NCBI GenBank assembly: GCA_024697575.1
Contig: JAILFM010000015.1
Span: 1-41,077, forward strand
Reading direction: 5' to 3'
Source of the DNA: Clostridiales bacterium
Lineage (GTDB): Bacteria; Bacillota; Clostridia; Oscillospirales; Acutalibacteraceae
Length of the DNA: 41,077 nucleotides
Both the position numbers and the translations under genes were made by a program. How positions within the stretch are numbered: the first letter of the stretch is position 1; each line of letters starts with the position of its first letter. The notes under the pieces were generated by a model, which was not told the DNA's origin, ran no database searches, and worked only from the letters and a program-made list of their open reading frames with translations. Shown piece after piece: positions 18,039 through 26,152 of this stretch.

Positions 18039-18070
18039 TAGGGAAACGCTGATTTTATCATCGTTCCCTA
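18039..18070. mobile_element. miniature copy B of the TA-flanked hairpin element
   Basis: TA-GGGAAACGCTGATTTTATCATCGTTCCC-TA; ends TAGGGAA/TTCCCTA perfectly complementary; shares GGAAACGCTGATT with copies A and D. Confidence 0.65.
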
Positions 18071-19071
18071 ATTACTTCGCGCACCATCTTTGCCCTTGCG
18101 GCGTTTCTTGAGGTGCTCGTGTCGTCAACGCCTTTGATTACGGACAGCGTTGCCGGCTGGCCGCCGATGATAAGCATATTCGTTTTTTCAAGCGGAACAT
18201 CAATAACGCCGGTCGCGCTGCCGAAACGAACGATTGAAATCAGCTGCATAAACTCCTCATAGCTGAGCAGTCTTGCCGTTGAGAGAATACCGTAAGCACG
18301 GAAAATTCTGTCCTGCCACGCTTCATCCTCAATTAAAAGAGAGGCGGCGTTATGCTCCTGCGCGGCGATATGAGATGTGATCGATTTAAGGTTATTAACC
18401 GCCGTTTTTTCATCTATGCCCAGGGTGATACGGTTGCTGACGGAATAAAAATCGCCGGGAGTACGGCTGTGAACGCCGTATACCGGTCTTATCGAAAAGC
18501 CCAATGAGCGTATTGAGCGGGCAAGGCGCGGCAACCTGCCCATGTCGCTGAGCGCGGGCAGGTGAAGCATAACGCTGCAGCGCATTGCCGTGCCTAAATC
18601 TGACGGCGACTGTGTCAGGTAGCCGATGCTGTCACTGTAGGCGTATTTGACCTTTTCGGCAATCGCTTTATCAATTTTACCGGCGTATTCGTAAGCCTGC
18701 TCCGGGCAAAGACCCGGCATTATCGTCTGAAGTCGGATATGGTCCTGTTCGCACAACATTATGCCGGTATTTTCATCCGAGGACAGAATAAGCCCGTTTT
18801 TATCGTCCCTGCCGGCAAACTCGGGGCTGATTATATTACGCTCCGCCATTGACAGGCGCTGCATATAAGTCAAGGTATCAGTTTCGATATAGCAAAATTC
18901 GTCCGGGAACGCGTCAAAGACAATATCCCTCACAAGCTGAGAAACCTTCTGCCTCCCCTCGCTGTCAAGGCGGCAGGGAAAAACAAAATCTTCAATATTT
19001 CTCACAAGGCGAATGCCTGTGCTCAAAACAATGTCGCCCGCTTCGCCAACGGTGTTATACCATTTTGTCAT
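18058..19071 (-). CDS. mcsB: protein arginine kinase McsB
   Basis: STGIRLVRNIEDFVFPCRL, LILSSDENTGIMLCEQDHIRLQ, YLTQSPSDLGTAMRCSVMLHLPAL. Confidence 0.94.
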   Translation of the reverse strand: MTKWYNTVGEAGDIVLSTGIRLVRNIEDFVFPCRLDSEGRQKVSQLVRDIVFDAFPDEFCYIETDTLTYMQRLSMAERNIISPEFAGRDDKNGLILSSDENTGIMLCEQDHIRLQTIMPGLCPEQAYEYAGKIDKAIAEKVKYAYSDSIGYLTQSPSDLGTAMRCSVMLHLPALSDMGRLPRLARSIRSLGFSIRPVYGVHSRTPGDFYSVSNRITLGIDEKTAVNNLKSITSHIAAQEHNAASLLIEDEAWQDRIFRAYGILSTARLLSYEEFMQLISIVRFGSATGVIDVPLEKTNMLIIGGQPATLSVIKGVDDTSTSRNAARAKMVREVIRER

Positions 19072-19574
19072 TGCGTTTCACCGCCCTCAAGGGTTTTTAT
19101 TTGGTCGCGAAGCGCCGCCGCTGTTTCAAAATCCTCCCTCGAAACGGCGGAGCTCATTTCAAGTCTCAAGGCCGCTATTTTTTCTTCTTTCGTCTTTTCT
19201 TTCTCTTTAACGGGAGAAGAATGCGAAGGAGTGTGGCGACTCTTTCCGTGAGTCTGTTCGATAATAGGCAGCAGCCTTTCATAAAAGGTGTGGTAGCATT
19301 CACTGCAGCCGACATTGCCGGTTGAGACAATTTCGCCGAAGGAAGCGCCGCATTTGGGGCAGCGCAGAGTCTCCCTTGCCGGGGCAGGCAGGTCAAAATC
19401 GCCGGCAAAGCCGCTGAGAAGCTGTGAAATATTAAGCCCGAACCCGGGCAGCATATCGCCGTATCCCAGGTGCGAGGCGCAGTCGCGGCAAAGATGATTT
19501 TCACTCATTTCGCCGCCGAATATCTGTTTTATGTGAGTTGTGGCTTCTTTTTTGCCGCAGTTTTGGCACAACAT
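19068..19574 (-). CDS. mcsA: McsA-like zinc/UVR-domain activator of protein arginine kinase
   Basis: MLCQNCGKKEATTHIKQIFGGEMSENHLCRDCA, CPKCG..CSECY zinc motifs, C-terminal UVR segment. ATG at 19574; overlaps mcsB by 4 nt. Confidence 0.9.
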   Translation of the reverse strand: MLCQNCGKKEATTHIKQIFGGEMSENHLCRDCASHLGYGDMLPGFGLNISQLLSGFAGDFDLPAPARETLRCPKCGASFGEIVSTGNVGCSECYHTFYERLLPIIEQTHGKSRHTPSHSSPVKEKEKTKEEKIAALRLEMSSAVSREDFETAAALRDQIKTLEGGETQ

Positions 19575-19629
19575 ACCGTCACCTTCTTTGAAAAACTGCC
19601 AATTCAAGCGTTTTCGTCTTACTTGCCGA

Positions 19630-19659
19630 TTTAACAAAGAGTTATTTAACAAAGAGTTA
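19630..19659. repeat. 15-bp perfect tandem duplication
   Basis: TTTAACAAAGAGTTA repeated at 19630-19644 and 19645-19659, overlapping the stop codon of the MFS gene. Confidence 0.9.
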
Positions 19660-20907
19660 AAAATCTTTTTCCTTTAAATTCGCATCGCAATCCTTGCTCC
19701 TGACAAGAACCAGGGAAATTATGAGCGCAACGCCGTACAGCACCGCGCCGACAATCAGCACCGCCTCAAAATTGCCGGTCTTGTTGCGTATAATTTCAGC
19801 AGTGTTGTTGCCTGTGAGCCCCGCAACCGCCCAGGCGGAAAGTGAAAGGCCGTGAATACGGCTGATTTTTTTCATACCAAAGCGTTCCGAAAGCAGAGCC
19901 GGCAGTGTTGAAAAGCCGCCGCCGTAGCCCGCGTTGATAATAAGCAGAAAAGCTATAACAACCGCCGCCGGGAAAACAGTTGCGGCGCTGACGGTTGAAT
20001 GGGTCAAAGCGGCAACAACCGACGAAATTATGCAGGTAATGAATATGACCTTATATACGGTATTTCTTTCTTTAAGCTTGTCGGAAATTGACGAATAGCC
20101 GATTCTGCCGAGTGCGTTAAGCCCGGCGGTGAAGGACGGAACAACGCTGACAATAACCGCAAGCGCCGCCGATGCCGCAAAAGCGGCGTTCAGAATCTGC
20201 TTTTCATAGGATATGATCATAAGACCGCAGTGGATGTTGATAAAGAACATCAGCCAAATACCAAGAAACTGGCGGCTTTTGAAAATTGAAAGAATATTGG
20301 ATTTTTCTTTGATTTTCGGCTCAACCCAGCCCTCGGGCTTTCTGAGCAATATATGGCCCAAAAACATCATCACGCAATAAAAACAGCCGAGGATGATGAA
20401 CATATTGCCAACGCCGCATCTTTTTTCGAGAATGTTCATAACGGGCGTCGCGATGGCTTTCGCCAGACCGAAGCCCATAATGGATATGCCCGTCGCAAGG
20501 CCCTTGTTGTCGCTGAACCAGAGCATAAGCGTTTTAACAGGTGTCAGATAGCCGACGCCAAGTCCGATACCCATGATAACGCCGTAAAAAATGTAAATGG
20601 CAATCAGCGCCGCATAGCCGGTCAAAAGCTTTATTGACAGACCGGTGCCGACCATGCCGACAGAAAAACAAATGCAGGCAATAAGCGATGACTTGTGAAT
20701 ATCCTGCTCAACAAATTTACCCGCAAAGGCGGCGGACATGCCCAAAAAGAAAATCGCCAATGAAAACGCCCAGCCAAGCGCAAAGGTGCTCAGCCCCAAC
20801 TGAGCCGAAATGGCTTCTTTAAAAATCGACCAGCAATACACCGTGCCGACTGAGCAATGTATCAGCAGCGCAGGTATAGCGGCGCGCATCCATCTGTTGT
20901 TCATCAC
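19657..20907 (-). CDS. OFA-type MFS transporter
   Basis: 416 aa, 12 TM-like; SVGTVYCWSIFKEAISAQLGLS, GVIMGIGLGVGYLTPVKTLMLWFSDNKGLATGISIMGFGLA. Confidence 0.85.
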   Translation of the reverse strand: MMNNRWMRAAIPALLIHCSVGTVYCWSIFKEAISAQLGLSTFALGWAFSLAIFFLGMSAAFAGKFVEQDIHKSSLIACICFSVGMVGTGLSIKLLTGYAALIAIYIFYGVIMGIGLGVGYLTPVKTLMLWFSDNKGLATGISIMGFGLAKAIATPVMNILEKRCGVGNMFIILGCFYCVMMFLGHILLRKPEGWVEPKIKEKSNILSIFKSRQFLGIWLMFFINIHCGLMIISYEKQILNAAFAASAALAVIVSVVPSFTAGLNALGRIGYSSISDKLKERNTVYKVIFITCIISSVVAALTHSTVSAATVFPAAVVIAFLLIINAGYGGGFSTLPALLSERFGMKKISRIHGLSLSAWAVAGLTGNNTAEIIRNKTGNFEAVLIVGAVLYGVALIISLVLVRSKDCDANLKEKDF

Positions 20908-20974
20908 ATACCTCTCTTTGTCATATGTTATTTTCTTTATTATATACGCAGAACAAAATATTTCAATTATTTTA

Positions 20975-21003
20975 TTGATTTTTTTTGATATTTGTTGTAT
21001 AGT
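20975..21003 (+). promoter_or_regulatory. promoter of the repeat-containing secreted protein
   Basis: TTGATT (20975-20980), 17-bp spacer, TATAGT (20998-21003). Confidence 0.6.
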
Positions 21004-21077
21004 ACATAATGCAATAATTAAGCAGTGCCGCGCCGGTTTGAATATTGCGCGGCATAATCAAATAAGGAGGAGCTTTT

Positions 21078-23417
21078 ATGGTAAAAGCAAAAAAATCCGT
21101 CAGCCTCTTGCTGGCGGCGCTGATGATTATCAGCATGTTCGCTGCGCTGCCGTTCTCGGCAAGTGCAATACCCAAACCACCCAAACCCGAAGCTCAGGTT
21201 GCACCTCTTGACAACCTCAACATCACCGTTGACGGCAAAGCCGTTGCTCTTGACGCGGGTTATGTATTCAGCTTCAAAGACGGCGAACCCACCGCCGCTC
21301 AGCTTGAGGCTTACGGCACAGAGCCCTGCGACTATTACATCACCTTCTCAAGCGCTGTCAAAGCCGGCGACGTTACCCTTTACGGCCAGTTCGGCGACTA
21401 CGCATGGCGCGCTGTTGATCTTCCCGTTGACGTTGCCGCAAACACTCCCGTTGCTCTTTGCGGCACAATCCTCGGCGAAAATGTGAACCTTCTCGCTCTC
21501 TCACAGGGTGTAAGCCCGTTCTACTGCGGTATTGTAAACAACACTTCCGACACAGTTACCGCAGACCTCAAGCTTACTGTTGACGAAGAGACAGTTGCCG
21601 AGCAGGCAGAAGTTGAGCTTGCTCCCGCGAAGCCCGAAGCTCAGGTTGAAGCTCTTGACAACCTCAACATCACAGTTGACGGCAAAGCCGTTGCTCTTGA
21701 CGCAGGCTACAAGTTCAGCTTCAAAGACGGCGAACCCACTCAGGCTCAGCTTGCCGCTTACGGCACAGACCCCTGCGACTATTACATCACTTTCTCAAGC
21801 GCTGTCAAAGCCGGCGACGTTACCCTTTACGGCCAGTTCGGCGACTACGCATGGCGCGCCGTTGACCTTCCCGTTGACGTTGCCGCAAACACTCCCGTTG
21901 CTCTTTGCGGCACAATCCTTAACGAGAGCGTAAACCTTCTCGCTCTCTCACAGGGTGTCAGCCCGTTCTACTGCGGTATTGTAAACAACACTTCCGATAC
22001 CGTTACCGCAGACCTCAAGCTTACTGTTGACGAAGAGACAGTTGCCGAGCAGGCAGAAGTTGAGCTTGCTCCCGCAAAGCCCGAAGCTCAGGTTGAAGCT
22101 CTTGACAACCTCAACATCACAGTTAACGGTGAAGCCGTTGCTCTTGACGCAGGCTACAAGTTCAGCTTCAAAGCGGGCGAACCCACCGCCGCTCAGCTTG
22201 CCGCTTACGGCACAGACCCCTGCGACTATTACATCACATTCTCAAGCGCTGTCAAAGCCGGCGACGTTACCCTTTACGGCCAGTTCGGCGACTACGCATG
22301 GCGCGCAGTTGACCTTCCCGTTGACGTTGCCGCGAACACCCCCGTCGCTCTTTGCAAAGACATCCTCGGTGAAGAAGTAAACCTTCTTGCTCTTTCACAG
22401 GGTGTAAGCCCCTTCTATTGCGGTGTTAAGAATAATTCTTCAGACGACATTGAAGTAACACTCGACCTCAAGGTTGATAATGATGTTGTTGCTACCGAAG
22501 AGACAGAAATTCCGGCAGCTGAAGCAGCTTACGGCATTCATGTTTACGGCGCAAAACTGGTCCTTGAAGGCAAGATCATCATCAGATTCGGCGTTACAAT
22601 CCCCGAAGACTCCAAAGCCGATACAATCACCATAGCCCTTAACGGCAGAACAAGAACCGTTAGCGTCGCTACACCTGACAGTGCAGACAGCAATTACAAA
22701 TATTTTGACTTTGCCGTTTACGCGAACGAAATGGACGACATGGTCCGGCTCACCGTCAAGGACGCTCAGGGCAACAGCCTGAAGATTGAAAAGAACGACC
22801 TTTCACTTGTTGACGCTTATGAGTATTCAATTAATACTTATATCGATAACATGACAAACAATTCCGAAGCAACGCAGGACCTTAAAGAGTTTATTGCCGT
22901 TATCAAATCCTACGGCGAATATGCGAAGTACTATTTCGAAAACCGCAGCGCATTAACCAGCCTTGATAACATCACTCCCGCTGCTCCCGAAGAAGGTATT
23001 CTTGAAGATTATCGCGCCGTTGCAGAACCCGACCTCGATTATTCAGGACCTCAGTATGTCGGCGGAAGCTTAGCTCTTATTGAAGGCACATCAATCATGA
23101 TTTACTTCACAGGCGATATTGACGGCTGCAAATTCTTCTATGGCGACTATGACAGCCCTGTATTAACACAGGTTACACCTGTTCAGAACGGCGAATACTA
23201 CTATGTGACGATTCCCAATGTTTCGGCAAGAGACCTTGACAGAATGTTCACTGTCTATGTACTTGACGCAAACGGTTACTCATTGGAAGTCTCCTGCAGC
23301 GCAATGAATTATGTCAGAACAGTTCTCAACAGCGCTACCGCGTCCCGTTCGCTTAAGGACGTCTGCATTAAGCTTTACGACTACGCTATGGCTGCAAACG
23401 ATTACTTTAACGACTGA
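21078..23417 (+). CDS. secreted 779-aa protein with three 149-aa tandem repeats and two C-terminal related domains
   Basis: Signal peptide (KKSVSLLLAALMIISMFAALPFSASA), three near-identical PEAQV..LDNLNITVDGKAVALDAGY units, then two domains each ending in a Y..YA..YF helix. AAGGAGG RBS. Confidence 0.9.
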   Translation: MVKAKKSVSLLLAALMIISMFAALPFSASAIPKPPKPEAQVAPLDNLNITVDGKAVALDAGYVFSFKDGEPTAAQLEAYGTEPCDYYITFSSAVKAGDVTLYGQFGDYAWRAVDLPVDVAANTPVALCGTILGENVNLLALSQGVSPFYCGIVNNTSDTVTADLKLTVDEETVAEQAEVELAPAKPEAQVEALDNLNITVDGKAVALDAGYKFSFKDGEPTQAQLAAYGTDPCDYYITFSSAVKAGDVTLYGQFGDYAWRAVDLPVDVAANTPVALCGTILNESVNLLALSQGVSPFYCGIVNNTSDTVTADLKLTVDEETVAEQAEVELAPAKPEAQVEALDNLNITVNGEAVALDAGYKFSFKAGEPTAAQLAAYGTDPCDYYITFSSAVKAGDVTLYGQFGDYAWRAVDLPVDVAANTPVALCKDILGEEVNLLALSQGVSPFYCGVKNNSSDDIEVTLDLKVDNDVVATEETEIPAAEAAYGIHVYGAKLVLEGKIIIRFGVTIPEDSKADTITIALNGRTRTVSVATPDSADSNYKYFDFAVYANEMDDMVRLTVKDAQGNSLKIEKNDLSLVDAYEYSINTYIDNMTNNSEATQDLKEFIAVIKSYGEYAKYYFENRSALTSLDNITPAAPEEGILEDYRAVAEPDLDYSGPQYVGGSLALIEGTSIMIYFTGDIDGCKFFYGDYDSPVLTQVTPVQNGEYYYVTIPNVSARDLDRMFTVYVLDANGYSLEVSCSAMNYVRTVLNSATASRSLKDVCIKLYDYAMAANDYFND
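21186..22520 (+). repeat. three in-frame 447-bp tandem repeats (units begin 21186, 21633, 22080)
   Basis: Unit starts CCCGAAGCTCAGGTTG spaced exactly 447 bp; long blocks such as GTCAAAGCCGGCGACGTTACCCTTTACGGCCAGTTCGGCGACTACGCATGGCGCGC identical in all three. Confidence 0.95.
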
Positions 23418-23470
23418 TTAAACTAAAGAGCTTAAAAATCAAAAAATAATTTCACACAGCATTTAAAAAG

Positions 23471-23512
23471 AAGAAGTCTGAAAGGAAGCTTTCCCTTCAG
23501 GCTTCTTTTTAT
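23471..23512 (+). terminator. intrinsic terminator
   Basis: AAGAAGTCTGAA / TTCAGGCTTCTT stem followed by TTTTATTTG. Confidence 0.8.
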
Positions 23513-23549
23513 TTGTTGCATTTTAGCTTATAAAAGTGTATAATTATGT

Positions 23550-23584
23550 TAAGGAAACACTTCGATTTAATCAGCGTTTCCATA
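23550..23584. mobile_element. miniature copy C of the TA-flanked hairpin element (inverted left end)
   Basis: TA-A-GGAAACACTTCGATTTAATCAGCGTTTCC-A-TA; its reverse complement matches the first 27 bp of copy A. Confidence 0.7.
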
Positions 23585-23608
23585 AATCATTTCCCGGAGG
23601 GACTGAAT

Positions 23609-23857
23609 ATGACTTACGAATATAAACCGTCGGGCGTGTGCTCGCGTGCGATAGCCTTTGACGTTGACGAAAATGATATAATCACTTCTGTTCATTTTAC
23701 CGGCGGATGCAGCGGCAACACTCAGGGCATCTGCGCTCTTGTAAAAGGAATGAAGAGAGAAGACGCTATTGAAAAGCTCAGCGGCATACGCTGCGGCTTC
23801 AAGTCAACGTCATGCCCCGATCAGCTGGCAAAGGCTCTGTCTCAGGTTGCGCACTGA
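23609..23857 (+). CDS. TSCPD-domain protein
   Basis: 82 aa from ATG 23609 with GGAGG RBS; VHFTGGCSGNTQGI and GFKSTSCPDQLAKAL. Confidence 0.88.
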   Translation: MTYEYKPSGVCSRAIAFDVDENDIITSVHFTGGCSGNTQGICALVKGMKREDAIEKLSGIRCGFKSTSCPDQLAKALSQVAH

Positions 23858-24567
23858 TGTCGAAGAAAGTTTCGGTTGCGCTGGCGGCGTATAACGGCGG
23901 TGATTTCATCACCGAACAGCTTTCTTCAATTTTATCCCAGCTCGGCGAAGAGGACGAAGTTATCGTTTCCGACGACAACCCGCCGGGCAATACCAAACCC
24001 GCCGTTTTATCCTTAGCAGACAAACGCATAAAATATTATGAGGGTCCGGGCAAAGGCGTTGTCAAAAACTTTGAATTTGCCATTTCAAAGTGCGAAGGCG
24101 ACGTTATTTTCCTATCGGACCAGGACGATGTGTGGCTCCCGGGCAAGGTGGAAGCCGTTGTGAAAGAAATCAACGGCGGCGCTTCCCTCGTGCTTCACAA
24201 CGCCATAATAACCGACCGCAATCTGAACGCCGACGGTTTAACCGCATTCTCATATTTCAGTACCAATAAATCATTTCTGCGCAATTTCATAAAAAACACA
24301 TTTGTCGGCTGCTGCATGGCTTTCCCGTCGTGCGAAGCGGAGTCTTTTCTCCCCTTCCCCGAATCACTGCCCATGCACGACTGGTATATAGCTCTTAAAA
24401 CTCTCAAAAGCGGCAAGAAGGTTTCACTCATTGAAGAGCCTTTAATTCTGTACCGCCGCCACGGCGGCAACGTCACCGGAGGCAGAACCTCTCTAAAAGA
24501 AAAATTACGCCGGCGCAAGGACATTGCAAAGGCTGTTTTTATGAAAGGAAATGCAGCGCATGAGTAA
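23857..24567 (+). CDS. glycosyltransferase family 2
   Basis: VSVALAAYNGGDFITEQLSSILSQ, VIVSDDNP, GDVIFLSDQDDVWLPGK. Confidence 0.9.
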   Translation: MSKKVSVALAAYNGGDFITEQLSSILSQLGEEDEVIVSDDNPPGNTKPAVLSLADKRIKYYEGPGKGVVKNFEFAISKCEGDVIFLSDQDDVWLPGKVEAVVKEINGGASLVLHNAIITDRNLNADGLTAFSYFSTNKSFLRNFIKNTFVGCCMAFPSCEAESFLPFPESLPMHDWYIALKTLKSGKKVSLIEEPLILYRRHGGNVTGGRTSLKEKLRRRKDIAKAVFMKGNAAHE

Positions 24568-25339
24568 ATCTGTTTCGGGCTGTATTGTGACTTTTAACAA
24601 CATAAAAACAATTGATTCGGCGCTTTCTTCCGTAATCACCAACACAAAGCTGCCGCTTAAGCTGTTTGTCGTTGACAACGGCTCAACCGACGGAACAGCC
24701 GAGTTTATAGAAAAAAACTATCCCGATGTAACGCTTATAAGAAGTGAAAAAAATATCGGTTTCGGCGCGGGTCACAACACCGTTCTTCCGTTTCTTGACA
24801 GCGATTATCACGCAATTATCAACCCCGATATTGTTATCAAAGACGACATTATGTCTGTAATGGCAGAATACCTTGATAAAGACGACACGGTCGGCCTGCT
24901 CTCACCTGAAATCAGATTCCCTGACGGCAGGATGCAGATTTTAGGTAAGAAAAAGCCTTATCCTCACTACCTTGCTGCCAGCAGACTGCGTTCAGGCAAC
25001 AACATAAATAACATTTTAAGGTCATATGCCATGCTCAATCGCGATTTGACCGTACCGTTTGATATTCAGAACGCCACCGGATGCTTTATGTTCATCAGGA
25101 CTTCACTTTTTAAGCAAATCGGCGGCTTTGACGAAAGATATTTTCTCTATTTTGAAGACTGTGACCTGACAAGAGAGGTCAACAGGCTTTCGCGCTGCCT
25201 TTACTTCCCCGGCGCCGTTGTTTATCACGAATGGGGAAGGGAATCAAAAAAGAACACCCGCCTTGCGCTGATTCAGATGCAGTCAATGTTTAAATACTAT
25301 TTAAAATGGACTTTCAAAAAGGATAAAATCAAAAAATGA
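24560..25339 (+). CDS. glycosyltransferase family 2 (rhamnosyltransferase-like)
   Basis: SGCIVTFNNIKTIDSALSSV, LFVVDNGSTDGTAEFI, NIGFGAGHN, AIINPDIVI, GGFDERYFLYFEDCDLTREVNR. Confidence 0.9.
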   Translation: MSKSVSGCIVTFNNIKTIDSALSSVITNTKLPLKLFVVDNGSTDGTAEFIEKNYPDVTLIRSEKNIGFGAGHNTVLPFLDSDYHAIINPDIVIKDDIMSVMAEYLDKDDTVGLLSPEIRFPDGRMQILGKKKPYPHYLAASRLRSGNNINNILRSYAMLNRDLTVPFDIQNATGCFMFIRTSLFKQIGGFDERYFLYFEDCDLTREVNRLSRCLYFPGAVVYHEWGRESKKNTRLALIQMQSMFKYYLKWTFKKDKIKK

Positions 25340-26145
25340 AGTGGCTTCATAATCTCTACAGGTACAGATATCTGCTTTATGAAATTGTCCGCAAAAACAT
25401 AAAGCTTCAGTACCGTGACAGCGTGCTGGGCATTTTATGGACCTTTTTACAGCCGCTGATGACAACAATCATACTTGTAGTCGTTTTCGGCAATGTTTTC
25501 GGCAAGAGCAACGCCGGCATTATTAATTACCCCATATATCTTTTGTGCGGGCGTCTGCTTTATGAATTTTATTCCCAGTCCACAAAAAGGGCGATGCGCT
25601 CAATCAGAAACAGCGCGTCTGTTATTAAAAAAGTCTATGTTCCAAAATACATTTACCCCATTGCCAATGTAATATCGAATTTTGTCACATTTTTAATATC
25701 GCTTTCCGTTCTTCTTTGTTTCATAGTATTCTTTCTGATAGTCGGCGAAAACCCGCCTCACATTACTCTTTATGCTCTTCTGGCTCCGGTGCCGGTAATC
25801 ATCCTTTTTATACTTGCCGTGGGCGTGGGACTGATTCTCTCGACTATGGATGTGTTCTTTAAGGATACAGACTACCTGTATGAGGTTTTCTGCCTTTTAC
25901 TGTTTTACCTGACGCCGATATTTTACAAGGTGGAATCCCTCGGGATGAAAAACGAAGTTTTCAAAGTTATGCTTATGGCAAACCCCCTTTATTCGATAAC
26001 CGAAATGTTCAGATGCTGTGTACTTTACGGCAAAATGTTCAACATTCACCACCTGCTGTATTCTTTTGGCTTTTCGGTCGCGACGGTACTTCTTGGCTCA
26101 CTTGTATTTTACAAAAAGCAGGACAAATTTATTCTTCACATGTGA
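25336..26145 (+). CDS. ABC-2 type polysaccharide/teichoic acid export permease (TagG/Wzm-like)
   Basis: NIKLQYRDSVLGILWTFLQPLMTTIILVVVFGNVFG; six hydrophobic segments; overlaps the upstream GT by 4 nt. Confidence 0.9.
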   Translation: MKWLHNLYRYRYLLYEIVRKNIKLQYRDSVLGILWTFLQPLMTTIILVVVFGNVFGKSNAGIINYPIYLLCGRLLYEFYSQSTKRAMRSIRNSASVIKKVYVPKYIYPIANVISNFVTFLISLSVLLCFIVFFLIVGENPPHITLYALLAPVPVIILFILAVGVGLILSTMDVFFKDTDYLYEVFCLLLFYLTPIFYKVESLGMKNEVFKVMLMANPLYSITEMFRCCVLYGKMFNIHHLLYSFGFSVATVLLGSLVFYKKQDKFILHM

Positions 26146-26152
26146 GGTCTGA

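Noticed and set aside
21163-22380. Three Leu/Thr/Pro-rich ORFs (21163, 21580, 22027) in another frame of the repeat gene
   Set aside because: They are similar to each other only because the underlying DNA repeats every 447 bp; the main frame has a signal peptide, RBS and coherent domain structure.
21186-22520. CRISPR-like or satellite array
   Set aside because: Repeat unit is 447 bp, contiguous, in frame and coding; no spacer/repeat alternation.
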